Of a DNA stretch of 6,469 nt, positions 1-5,298 are shown piece after piece. The DNA is taken from positions 1 to 6,469 of the forward strand of contig JAEZAA010000142.1 in NCBI GenBank assembly GCA_023430625.1, read 5' to 3'. The stretch comes from Pseudomonadota bacterium. Lineage in GTDB: Bacteria > Pseudomonadota > Gammaproteobacteria > Pseudomonadales > Oleiphilaceae. The number at the start of each line of letters is the position of its first letter. The first letter of the stretch is position 1. A model generated the notes under the pieces. The model saw nothing but the letters and a program-made list of their open reading frames with translations. It did no database searches and was not told where the DNA came from. Both the position numbers and the translations under genes were made by a program.

Positions 1-410
1 AGGAAGGCGGCGCCTTCGTAGATCTGGTAAAAAGGATTCGGCATCAGCACCAACGGCTTGCTGCTGCGATCCACAACGGCCTGCACAAAGGAAAACAATG
101 CTTCCCGGGTACCATTAACGGGCAACACCTGCTTGGCCGCACTGAGACTGCCGGGCTTGAGCTGGAAGCGCCGGGTGGCCCAGCCTGCAATCGCCTCGCG
201 CAATTCCGGCATTCCCAGCGTGGACGGATAGGTGCTCAGGTGGCGGAGCTCGCTGACGAGCGTTTCCGCTACAAACGCCGGGGCCGGATGCTTGGGTTCG
301 CCGATGGACAAGGCAATATGGGCCAGTTCAGCCGGCGGATTCACACCCTGCTTGAGGTGGCCGAGTTTTTCAAACGGGTAGGGCTGTAGTCGGGCGAGGT
401 CTGGGTTCAT
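1..410 (-). CDS. dapC: Succinyldiaminopimelate transaminase, N-terminal part (gene runs off left edge)
   Basis: This is a PLP-dependent, fold type I aminotransferase that makes N-succinyl-LL-2,6-diaminopimelate in the succinylase branch of lysine/meso-DAP synthesis, in the cytoplasm. Only the first 136 codons plus two bases are present, read from the ATG at 410. Visible in order are the start MNPDLARLQPYPFEKL, the substrate-side motif SIGEPKHPAP (about 35-44), YPSTLGMPELREAI (61-74), the cofactor phosphate-binding region PVNGTREALF (97-106) and MPNPFYQIYEGAAF (123-136). The PLP-binding lysine lies outside the window. The N-terminus is typical of the gammaproteobacterial DapC family, normally about 400 residues (from memory). 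The only Shine-Dalgarno-like sequence is a purine-rich GAAGAAG just before the ATG. The gene follows glnD on the same strand after 134 bp, as in Pseudomonas. Other class I aminotransferases share the fold, but N-terminus and neighbours favour DapC. Confidence 0.93.
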   Translation of the reverse strand, partial: MNPDLARLQPYPFEKLGHLKQGVNPPAELAHIALSIGEPKHPAPAFVAETLVSELRHLSTYPSTLGMPELREAIAGWATRRFQLKPGSLSAAKQVLPVNGTREALFSFVQAVVDRSSKPLVLMPNPFYQIYEGAAF

Positions 411-444
411 GGCTTCTTCGTCAACATGGCGTGTACACCGACAT

Positions 445-460
445 CCGGCGTTAAGGCCGG
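445..460. repeat. Inverted repeat just downstream of the dapC -10 box
   Basis: CCGGC (445-449) and GCCGG (456-460) form a perfect 5 bp dyad around a 6 nt loop. It sits at the predicted dapC transcription start, so it could be an operator-like site or a 5'-end hairpin in the dapC mRNA. No T-run follows on the minus strand, so it is not a terminator. A 5 bp dyad can easily arise by chance in GC-rich DNA. Confidence 0.3.
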
Positions 461-461
461 G

Positions 462-489
462 AGTATAAAGCATGGTGTGCGGTCGGCAA
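462..489 (-). promoter_or_regulatory. Candidate sigma70 promoter for dapC
   Basis: On the minus strand a TTGCCG -35 box (489-484, 4 of 6 consensus bases) is followed after 16 bp by a TATACT -10 box (467-462, 5 of 6). The predicted start is near 455, giving a leader of about 45 nt before the dapC ATG. I see no strong terminator for glnD upstream, so dapC may also receive read-through. This is a sequence match only. Confidence 0.55.
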
Positions 490-544
490 AATTCAGCTAC
501 GGCGATTGTGAGCGGGGTCCAGTTCGGCCCAACTGCTCAAGCGT

Positions 545-3295
545 CTAAAGCTTGGCCCGTTCATCCAACTGCGCACAGATTGCCTGTTGCAGGCGGGTGC
601 ATACTTCCGCCTCGCTCAGTGGACCATTGTCCTGGTCCGTAATCACGAACACGTCTTCCACGCGCTCGCCCAGGGTGTTGATGCGGGCGCTGATCAGTTC
701 GACCTGGGCCTCCAGCAAGATACGTCCGATTCGCGCCAGCAGGCCTGGGCGGTCCGGCGTGATGACTTCCATGATCGTGCGCTGGTTGATGGTGTCGTTG
801 CTGAAGGTCACTTCCGTGGGAAACGCAAAATGCTTCAGCTGGCGGGGGATGCGCCGCTGGATGATTTCCGGGTACTTGTTGGGGTCTTCCAGCTCGGCGA
901 TCAGCTTTTTCTTGATGACACTGCGCCGCTTGGGTTCGCTGCTGTATTCGCCGTCCTCTTCCATGACCACGAAACTGCTCAGGCTGAAATTGCTGGTGGC
1001 GCTGCTGATCCGGGCTTCGACAATGTTGAGCTGGAGCTGTTCAAGGGCTGCGGTGGTGGCGGCGAACAGGTCGTTGCGGTTGCGCATGTAGACCATGATC
1101 TGCAGGAAGCCCTCGGCGGAACCGCCCTTGGCGTTGCGGATCAGTACCAGCGGCTTTTCGGAATCACCATGGCGGACGATCGCAGCCGTTTGCCAGGCGA
1201 TTTCGCTGGTGGAATCCTGCAGGAAGAAATCGTCGTCGAGTGTGCTCCAGAAGCTGTCGATCTGATCCTGCAAAAAGCCCTGGGCTAGTAGGATGTCGCG
1301 TGCTTCGTTCTGGGTGGCGCGGATCCATTTGTTGCGATCGGGCGGAACGTCCAGTCCCCGGCGCAAGGCCCGCTTGGCTTCCGTGTACAGCTGACGCAGC
1401 AGTGAGGCGCGCCAGTTGTTCCAGAGCTTTGGATTGGTGGCGCTGATGTCGCACACCGTCAGCACATAGAGATAGTCCAAATGCACCTGGGAATTGATTT
1501 GGCTGGCGAACTCGTGGATGACGTCGGGGTCGGCGATATCCTTGCGCTGCGCCGTCATCGACATCAGAAGGTGATTCTTCACCAGCCAGGCCACCAGGCT
1601 GGTGTCCCGCTGGCTGAGATAATGCCGGCGGCAGAACGCCACCACGTCCGACGCTCCCAGTTCGGAATGATCGCCACCGCGGCCCTTGGCAATGTCGTGA
1701 TACAGGCCCGCAATGTAAAGCAGTTCGGCTTTAGGCAACTGATTGACCAGGCGCGAGGCCAGCGGGTAATCCCGGTAGCTCTCGGGGTTGCGCAGCCGCA
1801 CCATGTTGCGGATTACCTTCAGGGTGTGGGCGTCGACCGTGTAGATGTGGAAGAGGTCGTACTGCATTTTGCCGATGATGTGGCCAAACTCCGGCAGGTA
1901 CCGGCCCAGTACGTTGTAGCGCTTCATGAAGGACAGGGTGCGGTGCAGGGCATGGGGTGTCTTCAGCAGCTCCATGAACAGGCTGGTATTTACAATGTCC
2001 GAGCGGAAGCGGTCGTCGATCAGGTGGCGATGGGCCCGAATCGAGCGAATGGTGGTGGCACGGATACCCAGGATGTCGGGGCGTTGCGCCATCAGCACGA
2101 AAATTTCCAGCAGCGCATAGGGCGCGTAGGCGAAAACCTGGTTGTTAACGGCCTCGATATAGCGGTTATGGATCTGGAAGCGGCGGTTGAGGGAGACAAT
2201 GTCGGCCGCTTCGTCGGCGCGCAGAATCGCCTCGTCGAAATACTGCAGCACCACGTCGTTGAGCTCGCCGAGCGACAGGGCGACGCGGTAGTACTGCTGC
2301 ATCATTTGCTCGACGCCCAGGCTTTCCTCGCTGTCGGCGTATCCCATGAGCTCGGCTAGGCTGCGCTGGTAATCGAACAGCAGGCGGTTTTCATTGCGTC
2401 CCGCCAGCATTTGCAGGCCGTAGCGCAGGCGCCAGAGAAAGGTCTCGCCCTCATAGAGCAGGCTGTATTCCTCGTCGGTGAGGAACTTGAACGAGTTGGA
2501 TTCCGCCTTCGAGTGCAGGCCCTTCTTCGATTGCAACCCCGTCTTTGATTGTAAGCCAAAGTGGCGCTTGGTGATCCAGCGGATAGTCTGGATATCCCGC
2601 AGGGCGCCCGGTGAGGATTTGAGGTTCGGCTCCAGGTTGTATTCGGTTTCGCCGAACTTTTCATGGCGAGCCCGTTGTTCGTCGCGTTTTGCGAGAAAAT
2701 ACTGCCGGTCGCTGCAGACCTCATCGCTGTACGCCCGCTCCACCAGTGCCTCGCGCAGGCTGTCGTTGCCGCAGATCGTGCGGCTTTCCAACAGGTTGGT
2801 GGCAACTGTGACATCCGCACTCGCCGCCTCGATGCACTGGTCGGGGGTGCGCACACTGTGGCCGATGTCCAGGCTGAGGTCCCAAAGCGCGGTGACGAAG
2901 GCCTCGATATCCGGCTTCCAGTCGGCAATTTGCTGTTCGCTGCTGGCTAGGATCAGCAGGTCGATATCCGAATGGGGGTGGAGTTCGCCGCGACCATAGC
3001 CGCCTACCGCGACCAGGCTGACCTCGGCAGAATCGCGCCAGGCATACCGTTGCCAAAGAAGGGCGAGCACCTGATCCATGACCTGGGCGCGACCGCGCAC
3101 CAGTTCGCGTACATCCACGCCCTGGCGAAACTGTTGATCCAGCGCGCAGGCTGCAGCCTTTAACGCTTTCTTGATGGGGACAATGGGGGATGCCGCGGAC
3201 CCAATATCCTGATGCAGTTGCTCGAAGTTGAGCAATTGCGCCGGGTCGAATGCCCGGGGCTGAGGCGAAAGACCGGATATTGCGGCATCATGCAT
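545..3295 (-). CDS. glnD: Bifunctional [protein-PII] uridylyltransferase / uridylyl-removing enzyme
   Basis: GlnD is the cytoplasmic glutamine sensor of the nitrogen cascade. It uridylylates PII proteins when glutamine is low and removes UMP when it is high, thereby steering GlnE and NtrB. The 916-residue length suits the family (about 850-950). An N-terminal nucleotidyltransferase domain carries GGYGRGELHPHSDIDLL (98-114) with catalytic Asp110 and Asp112. NLEPNLKSSPGALRDIQT (220-237) is the conserved GlnD linker motif. The HD hydrolase domain shows HIYTVDAHTL (483-492), then YHDIAKGRGGDHSELG (532-547) with His533-Asp534. Two C-terminal ACT domains (about 714-795 and 840-910) include TPDRPGLLARIGRILLEA. 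All key residues of both activities look intact. The ATG at 3295 lies 12 bp after the map stop, which implies co-transcription and possibly translational coupling, because no strong SD is visible. A hexapeptide tandem repeat (residues 247-264) is unusual. Confidence 0.98.
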   Translation of the reverse strand: MHDAAISGLSPQPRAFDPAQLLNFEQLHQDIGSAASPIVPIKKALKAAACALDQQFRQGVDVRELVRGRAQVMDQVLALLWQRYAWRDSAEVSLVAVGGYGRGELHPHSDIDLLILASSEQQIADWKPDIEAFVTALWDLSLDIGHSVRTPDQCIEAASADVTVATNLLESRTICGNDSLREALVERAYSDEVCSDRQYFLAKRDEQRARHEKFGETEYNLEPNLKSSPGALRDIQTIRWITKRHFGLQSKTGLQSKKGLHSKAESNSFKFLTDEEYSLLYEGETFLWRLRYGLQMLAGRNENRLLFDYQRSLAELMGYADSEESLGVEQMMQQYYRVALSLGELNDVVLQYFDEAILRADEAADIVSLNRRFQIHNRYIEAVNNQVFAYAPYALLEIFVLMAQRPDILGIRATTIRSIRAHRHLIDDRFRSDIVNTSLFMELLKTPHALHRTLSFMKRYNVLGRYLPEFGHIIGKMQYDLFHIYTVDAHTLKVIRNMVRLRNPESYRDYPLASRLVNQLPKAELLYIAGLYHDIAKGRGGDHSELGASDVVAFCRRHYLSQRDTSLVAWLVKNHLLMSMTAQRKDIADPDVIHEFASQINSQVHLDYLYVLTVCDISATNPKLWNNWRASLLRQLYTEAKRALRRGLDVPPDRNKWIRATQNEARDILLAQGFLQDQIDSFWSTLDDDFFLQDSTSEIAWQTAAIVRHGDSEKPLVLIRNAKGGSAEGFLQIMVYMRNRNDLFAATTAALEQLQLNIVEARISSATSNFSLSSFVVMEEDGEYSSEPKRRSVIKKKLIAELEDPNKYPEIIQRRIPRQLKHFAFPTEVTFSNDTINQRTIMEVITPDRPGLLARIGRILLEAQVELISARINTLGERVEDVFVITDQDNGPLSEAEVCTRLQQAICAQLDERAKL
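2504..2557 (-). repeat. Three-copy 18 bp tandem repeat inside glnD (hexapeptide repeat)
   Basis: GlnD residues 247-264 read GLQSKT, GLQSKK, GLHSKA, three consecutive 6-residue units encoded by three 18 bp units. The Gly, first Leu and first Ser codons differ between units mostly at third positions, so the copies have drifted. The segment lies between the HFG motif and the FLTDEEY helix, where family members as I recall them have a linker of about 11 residues. Here the linker is about 23, so roughly two units look like an expansion. Confidence 0.85.
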
Positions 3296-3307
3296 AGGCG
3301 TTCGAAC

Positions 3308-4078
3308 CTAAAAGGATTCTTCGGAACGGCGAGTGAGAACCTCGACGCCGGTTTCGGTGACCAATAACGTATGTTCCCATTGGGCGGACAGCTTGTGATC
3401 CTTGGTGACCACGGTCCAGCCGTCGGGCAGCATCTTGCAGTGATATTTGCCCTGGTTGATCATCGGCTCAATGGTGAATGTCATTCCGGCACGCAGCTCC
3501 ATGCCGGTGCCCGGCGTACCATAATGCATGACCTGGGGCTCTTCATGGAAGACCCGGCCAATACCGTGTCCACAATAGTCCCGAACCACGCTGTAGTGAT
3601 TGGATTCGGCATGCTTCTGGATCACATGGCCAATATCGCCCAGCCGGGTTCCCGGACGCACGAGCTCAATACCTTTATAGAGGCATTCCTGGGTGATGCG
3701 CACCAGGCGTTCGCCGGCAATGGTCGGCTTGCCCACGAAAAACATCTTGCTGGTGTCGCCGTGGAAGCCATCCTTGATGACGGTCACATCGATGTTGATG
3801 ATGTCGCCATCTTTAAGCACTTTCTTATCCGACGGAATACCATGGCAGATGACATGGTTGACCGAGGTGCAGATGGATTTGGGGAAACCCTTGTAGTTGA
3901 GTGGGGCAGGGATGGCCTGCTGCACCTCGGTAATGTACTGGTGGCAAATGCGGTCGAGCTCGCCCGTGGTCACGCCAGGCTTCACGTGTTCGCCGATCAT
4001 CTCCAGCACCTCGGCGGCCAGGCGGCCGGCAACGCGCATGCATTCGATTTCTTCGGGCGTCTTGATCGTTACATTCAT
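3308..4078 (-). CDS. map: Methionine aminopeptidase, type I
   Basis: Map removes the initiator methionine from nascent cytoplasmic proteins after deformylation, when the second residue is small. The 256-residue protein has the short type Ia pita-bread fold with no N-terminal zinc-finger extension. All five dinuclear metal ligands are present at the E. coli numbering: Asp97 (in INIDV), Asp108 (in GDTSK), His171 (in CGHGIG), Glu204 (in TIEP) and Glu235 (in WEHT). The substrate-contacting His79 (in VICHGIP) is also present. The start at 4078 gives the usual N-terminus with KTPEEIECMRVAGRLAAEVL. The SD is weak: only AGAAG, about 13 nt upstream. map is the first gene of a minus-strand unit with glnD and diverges from rpsB, a common gammaproteobacterial arrangement. 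Both map and S2 production are tied to the translation rate. Confidence 0.98.
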   Translation of the reverse strand: MNVTIKTPEEIECMRVAGRLAAEVLEMIGEHVKPGVTTGELDRICHQYITEVQQAIPAPLNYKGFPKSICTSVNHVICHGIPSDKKVLKDGDIINIDVTVIKDGFHGDTSKMFFVGKPTIAGERLVRITQECLYKGIELVRPGTRLGDIGHVIQKHAESNHYSVVRDYCGHGIGRVFHEEPQVMHYGTPGTGMELRAGMTFTIEPMINQGKYHCKMLPDGWTVVTKDHKLSAQWEHTLLVTETGVEVLTRRSEESF

Positions 4079-4117
4079 GATCGCTAATGGCTTCTGCTTG
4101 TCTTGGGATTGGCGACC

Positions 4118-4146
4118 ATTCTAGCGCCATAGCGAGGTGGTTAAAA
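4118..4146 (-). promoter_or_regulatory. Candidate sigma70 promoter for map-glnD
   Basis: On the minus strand a TAGAAT -10 box (4123-4118, 5 of 6 consensus) lies 17 bp after a weak TTTTAA -35 (4146-4141, 3 of 6). A start near 4111 would give a leader of about 33 nt. The -10 match is good and the position suits map, but the -35 is poor. Confidence 0.4.
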
Positions 4147-4163
4147 CGGGTTTGCCCCCTGGC

Positions 4164-4176
4164 CGCCACCGTGGCG
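4164..4176. repeat. 13 bp palindrome in the map/rpsB divergent promoter region
   Basis: CGCCAC (4164-4169) and GTGGCG (4171-4176) form a perfect 6 bp dyad around a single C. It sits between the candidate map -35 and the rpsB promoter, centred about 47 bp before the predicted rpsB start. That is a typical place for a DNA-binding regulator. With a 1 nt centre it is a poor RNA hairpin, so a DNA site is the better reading. No known regulator motif is recognised. Confidence 0.4.
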
Positions 4177-4181
4177 TGCAC

Positions 4182-4210
4182 TTTATAATTGCCGGTCTTT
4201 GTGATATAAA
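4182..4210 (+). promoter_or_regulatory. rpsB-tsf promoter with extended -10 and GC-rich discriminator
   Basis: TTTATA (4182-4187, 4 of 6 matches to the -35 consensus), a 17 bp spacer, then TGA plus TATAAA (4202-4210) form an extended -10 promoter. The bases just after it (GCGCGCGCC, 4211-4219) form a very GC-rich discriminator. That is a hallmark of growth-rate and ppGpp/DksA-controlled ribosomal promoters, and an extended -10 rpsB promoter is known in gammaproteobacteria. The predicted start is near 4217. A consensus TATAAT (4184-4189) overlaps the -35 but has no matching -35 of its own. Confidence 0.7.
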
Positions 4211-4216
4211 GCGCGC

Positions 4217-4378
4217 GCCGGAATTGGCAACCGCCTTGAAGGCAACAACATCGTGGCCCTGAAAATCAGGTGTTACGGTCAATACACACACACATCGTCA
4301 ACAAGTCCTTGGGTGCCTTAACCGGTTTGGGGTCTTGGATGTGTGGAGGTTTAACCCAGCAAAAGATGAAGGTATCTC
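4217..4378 (+). promoter_or_regulatory. rpsB 5' leader, candidate S2 autoregulatory RNA
   Basis: The predicted leader is about 160 nt. In E. coli, S2 represses rpsB-tsf translation through a structured leader, so the same role is inferred here. Visible pairings are GCC/GGC around TTGAA (4233-4243), CCTGA/TCAGG around AAA (4258-4270), and a long-range 8 bp stem CACACATC (4289-4296) with GATGTGTG (4338-4345). Directly inside the last lies CAAG (4302-4305) with CTTG (4334-4337), separated by a 5 nt bulge. The ribosome binding site GAAGG (4368-4372) is 6 nt before the rpsB ATG. A second SD-like GGAGG (4345-4349) lies too far upstream for rpsB and overlaps the end of the long-range stem. GGCAAC occurs twice (4226, 4241). 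I could not confirm the family's conserved sequence. Confidence 0.6.
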
Positions 4379-5125
4379 ATGGCTGAAGTTATGATGCGTG
4401 ACCTGCTGAAGGCAGGTGTACATTTTGGTCACCAAACCCGTTACTGGAACCCGAAAATGCGCAAGTACATTTTCGGTGCCCGCAACAAGATTCACATCAT
4501 CAACCTGGAGCACACCGTTCCGGCTCTGAACGAAGCCATGCGCGTCGTTAAGAACCTGGCGGAGAAGAAGAACAAGGTTCTGTTCGTCGGCACCAAGCGT
4601 GCGGCCAGCAAAATCGTCCAGGAAGAAGCAAACCGCGCCAACATGCCCTTCGTCAACCATCGCTGGTTGGGCGGCATGCTGACCAACTACAAGACGATTC
4701 GTCAGTCCATCCGCCGTCTGCGTGAGCTGGAAACCCAGATGCAGGACGGTACCTTTGAAAAGCTGACCAAGAAAGAAGCGCTGCTGCGTACCCGCGAGAT
4801 GGAAAAACTCGAGCGCAGCATCGGCGGTATCAAAGAGATGGGCGGTCTGCCGGATGCACTGTTCGTCATCGGCGTGGATCACGAGCGTATTGCGATTCAA
4901 GAAGCCAACAAGCTGGGTATCCCCGTTATCGGTGTAGTTGATACCAACAGCGATCCAGATGGCGTAGACATCGTGATCCCAGGTAACGACGACGCGATCC
5001 GCGCGATCCAGATCTATGTGAAGGCCATTGCCGACGCGTGCATGGAAGGTTCTTCCGCCGCGGGTGGCGCTGATGAGTTCGTTGAAGTTGCTGACGATGC
5101 AGCCGGCGAGCAAGCTGCAGGCTGA
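4379..5125 (+). CDS. rpsB: 30S ribosomal protein S2
   Basis: S2 is a late-assembling protein of the small ribosomal subunit, bound at the back between head and body, and needed to recruit S1. The 248-residue protein matches the family over its length (241 in E. coli). It shows MRDLLKAGVHFGHQTRYWNP (6-25), FGARNKIHIINLE (32-44), FVGTKRAA (69-76), the coiled-coil hairpin region rich in Arg, Glu and Lys (about 105-150), GLPDALFVIGVDHE (156-169) and the C-terminal signature IPGNDDAIRAIQIY (200-213). The tail after residue 222 is Ala/Gly/Asp/Glu-rich and variable. The ATG at 4379 is supported by GAAGG 6 nt upstream and the family start MAEVMMRDLLKAG. It is first in a unit with tsf. S2 is known in E. 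coli to repress its own operon through the leader. Confidence 0.99.
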   Translation: MAEVMMRDLLKAGVHFGHQTRYWNPKMRKYIFGARNKIHIINLEHTVPALNEAMRVVKNLAEKKNKVLFVGTKRAASKIVQEEANRANMPFVNHRWLGGMLTNYKTIRQSIRRLRELETQMQDGTFEKLTKKEALLRTREMEKLERSIGGIKEMGGLPDALFVIGVDHERIAIQEANKLGIPVIGVVDTNSDPDGVDIVIPGNDDAIRAIQIYVKAIADACMEGSSAAGGADEFVEVADDAAGEQAAG

Positions 5126-5147
5126 GCAGGTCTTTGAAGTCGACCGT

Positions 5148-5172
5148 TCCGGGGTGCGTTGCGTGTCCCGGA
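5148..5172 (+). promoter_or_regulatory. Hairpin 1 of the rpsB-tsf spacer
   Basis: TCCGGG (5148-5153) pairs with CCCGGA (5167-5172). The stem continues inward as GTGCG with GCGTGT through three G-U pairs, giving 11 bp closed by a 3 nt loop (TTG, 5159-5161). It begins 23 nt after the rpsB stop and has no T-run, so it is not an intrinsic terminator. A role in mRNA 3'-end protection or processing is possible but not shown. Confidence 0.5.
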
Positions 5173-5195
5173 TCGGGCTGGCTATTCAGGTTTTG

Positions 5196-5224
5196 AAAAG
5201 TGGGGGCTAGGCCCCCCCTTTTTT
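5196..5224 (+). terminator. Intrinsic terminator-like hairpin between rpsB and tsf
   Basis: GGGGGC (5202-5207) pairs with GCCCCC (5211-5216) around TAG. After one mismatch the stem extends through G5200-C5218 and AAAA (5196-5199) with TTTT (5219-5222). The T-run is six bases (5219-5224). The A-tract, GC stem and T-tract have the classic layout of a factor-independent terminator. Because tsf lies 75 nt downstream in the same direction with no clear promoter of its own, partial termination (attenuation) that lowers tsf relative to rpsB is the likely role. Confidence 0.75.
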
Positions 5225-5228
5225 AGGT

Positions 5229-5261
5229 CGACCGGCATGCTGCGAGCATGAGGCCGGGTCG
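5229..5261 (+). promoter_or_regulatory. Hairpin 3 of the rpsB-tsf spacer, upstream of tsf
   Basis: CATGCT (5236-5241) pairs with AGCATG (5245-5250) around a GCG loop. The stem resumes after a 3 nt bulge as CGACCGG (5229-5235) with CCGGGTCG (5254-5261), one G unpaired. It begins five bases after the terminator T-run and ends 37 nt before the tsf ATG, leaving the tsf ribosome binding site free. It could stabilise the 5' end of a processed tsf mRNA; this is inference. Confidence 0.5.
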
Positions 5262-5284
5262 GCACGGAATTCAATACGACTTAC

Positions 5285-5291
5285 GAGAGGA
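5285..5291 (+). promoter_or_regulatory. Ribosome binding site that fixes the tsf start
   Basis: GAGAGGA ends 7 nt before the ATG at 5299. It supports that start over the in-frame ATG at 5248, which has no good SD, lies inside hairpin 3 and would add 17 residues foreign to EF-Ts. Confidence 0.8.
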
Positions 5292-5298
5292 ACGAGAA

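Noticed and set aside
520..535. CAGTT/AACTG inverted repeat just after the glnD stop, as a terminator
   Set aside because: The stem is only 5 bp and is not followed by a T-run on the minus strand, so I do not call a glnD terminator.
1481..2359. 292-codon open frame on the plus strand inside glnD
   Set aside because: It is an antisense shadow of the HD-domain region of glnD in GC-rich DNA; the peptide has no recognisable domain. The similar plus-strand frame at 587-1288 is rejected for the same reason.
4284..4294. AC dinucleotide run as a microsatellite locus
   Set aside because: It is only 11 bases long, too short to call a hypervariable repeat; it is better explained as one arm of the leader stem.
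4298..5113. 271-codon open frame on the minus strand opposite rpsB
   Set aside because: It is the antisense shadow of rpsB, whose product is unmistakable. The predicted peptide resembles no family I know and has no ribosome binding site or separate promoter.
5248..5298. Upstream in-frame ATG that would lengthen EF-Ts by 17 residues
   Set aside because: The family begins MAEISASMVKELRERTG, and the GAGAGGA site is correctly spaced only for 5299. The upstream ATG lies in a hairpin without an SD.
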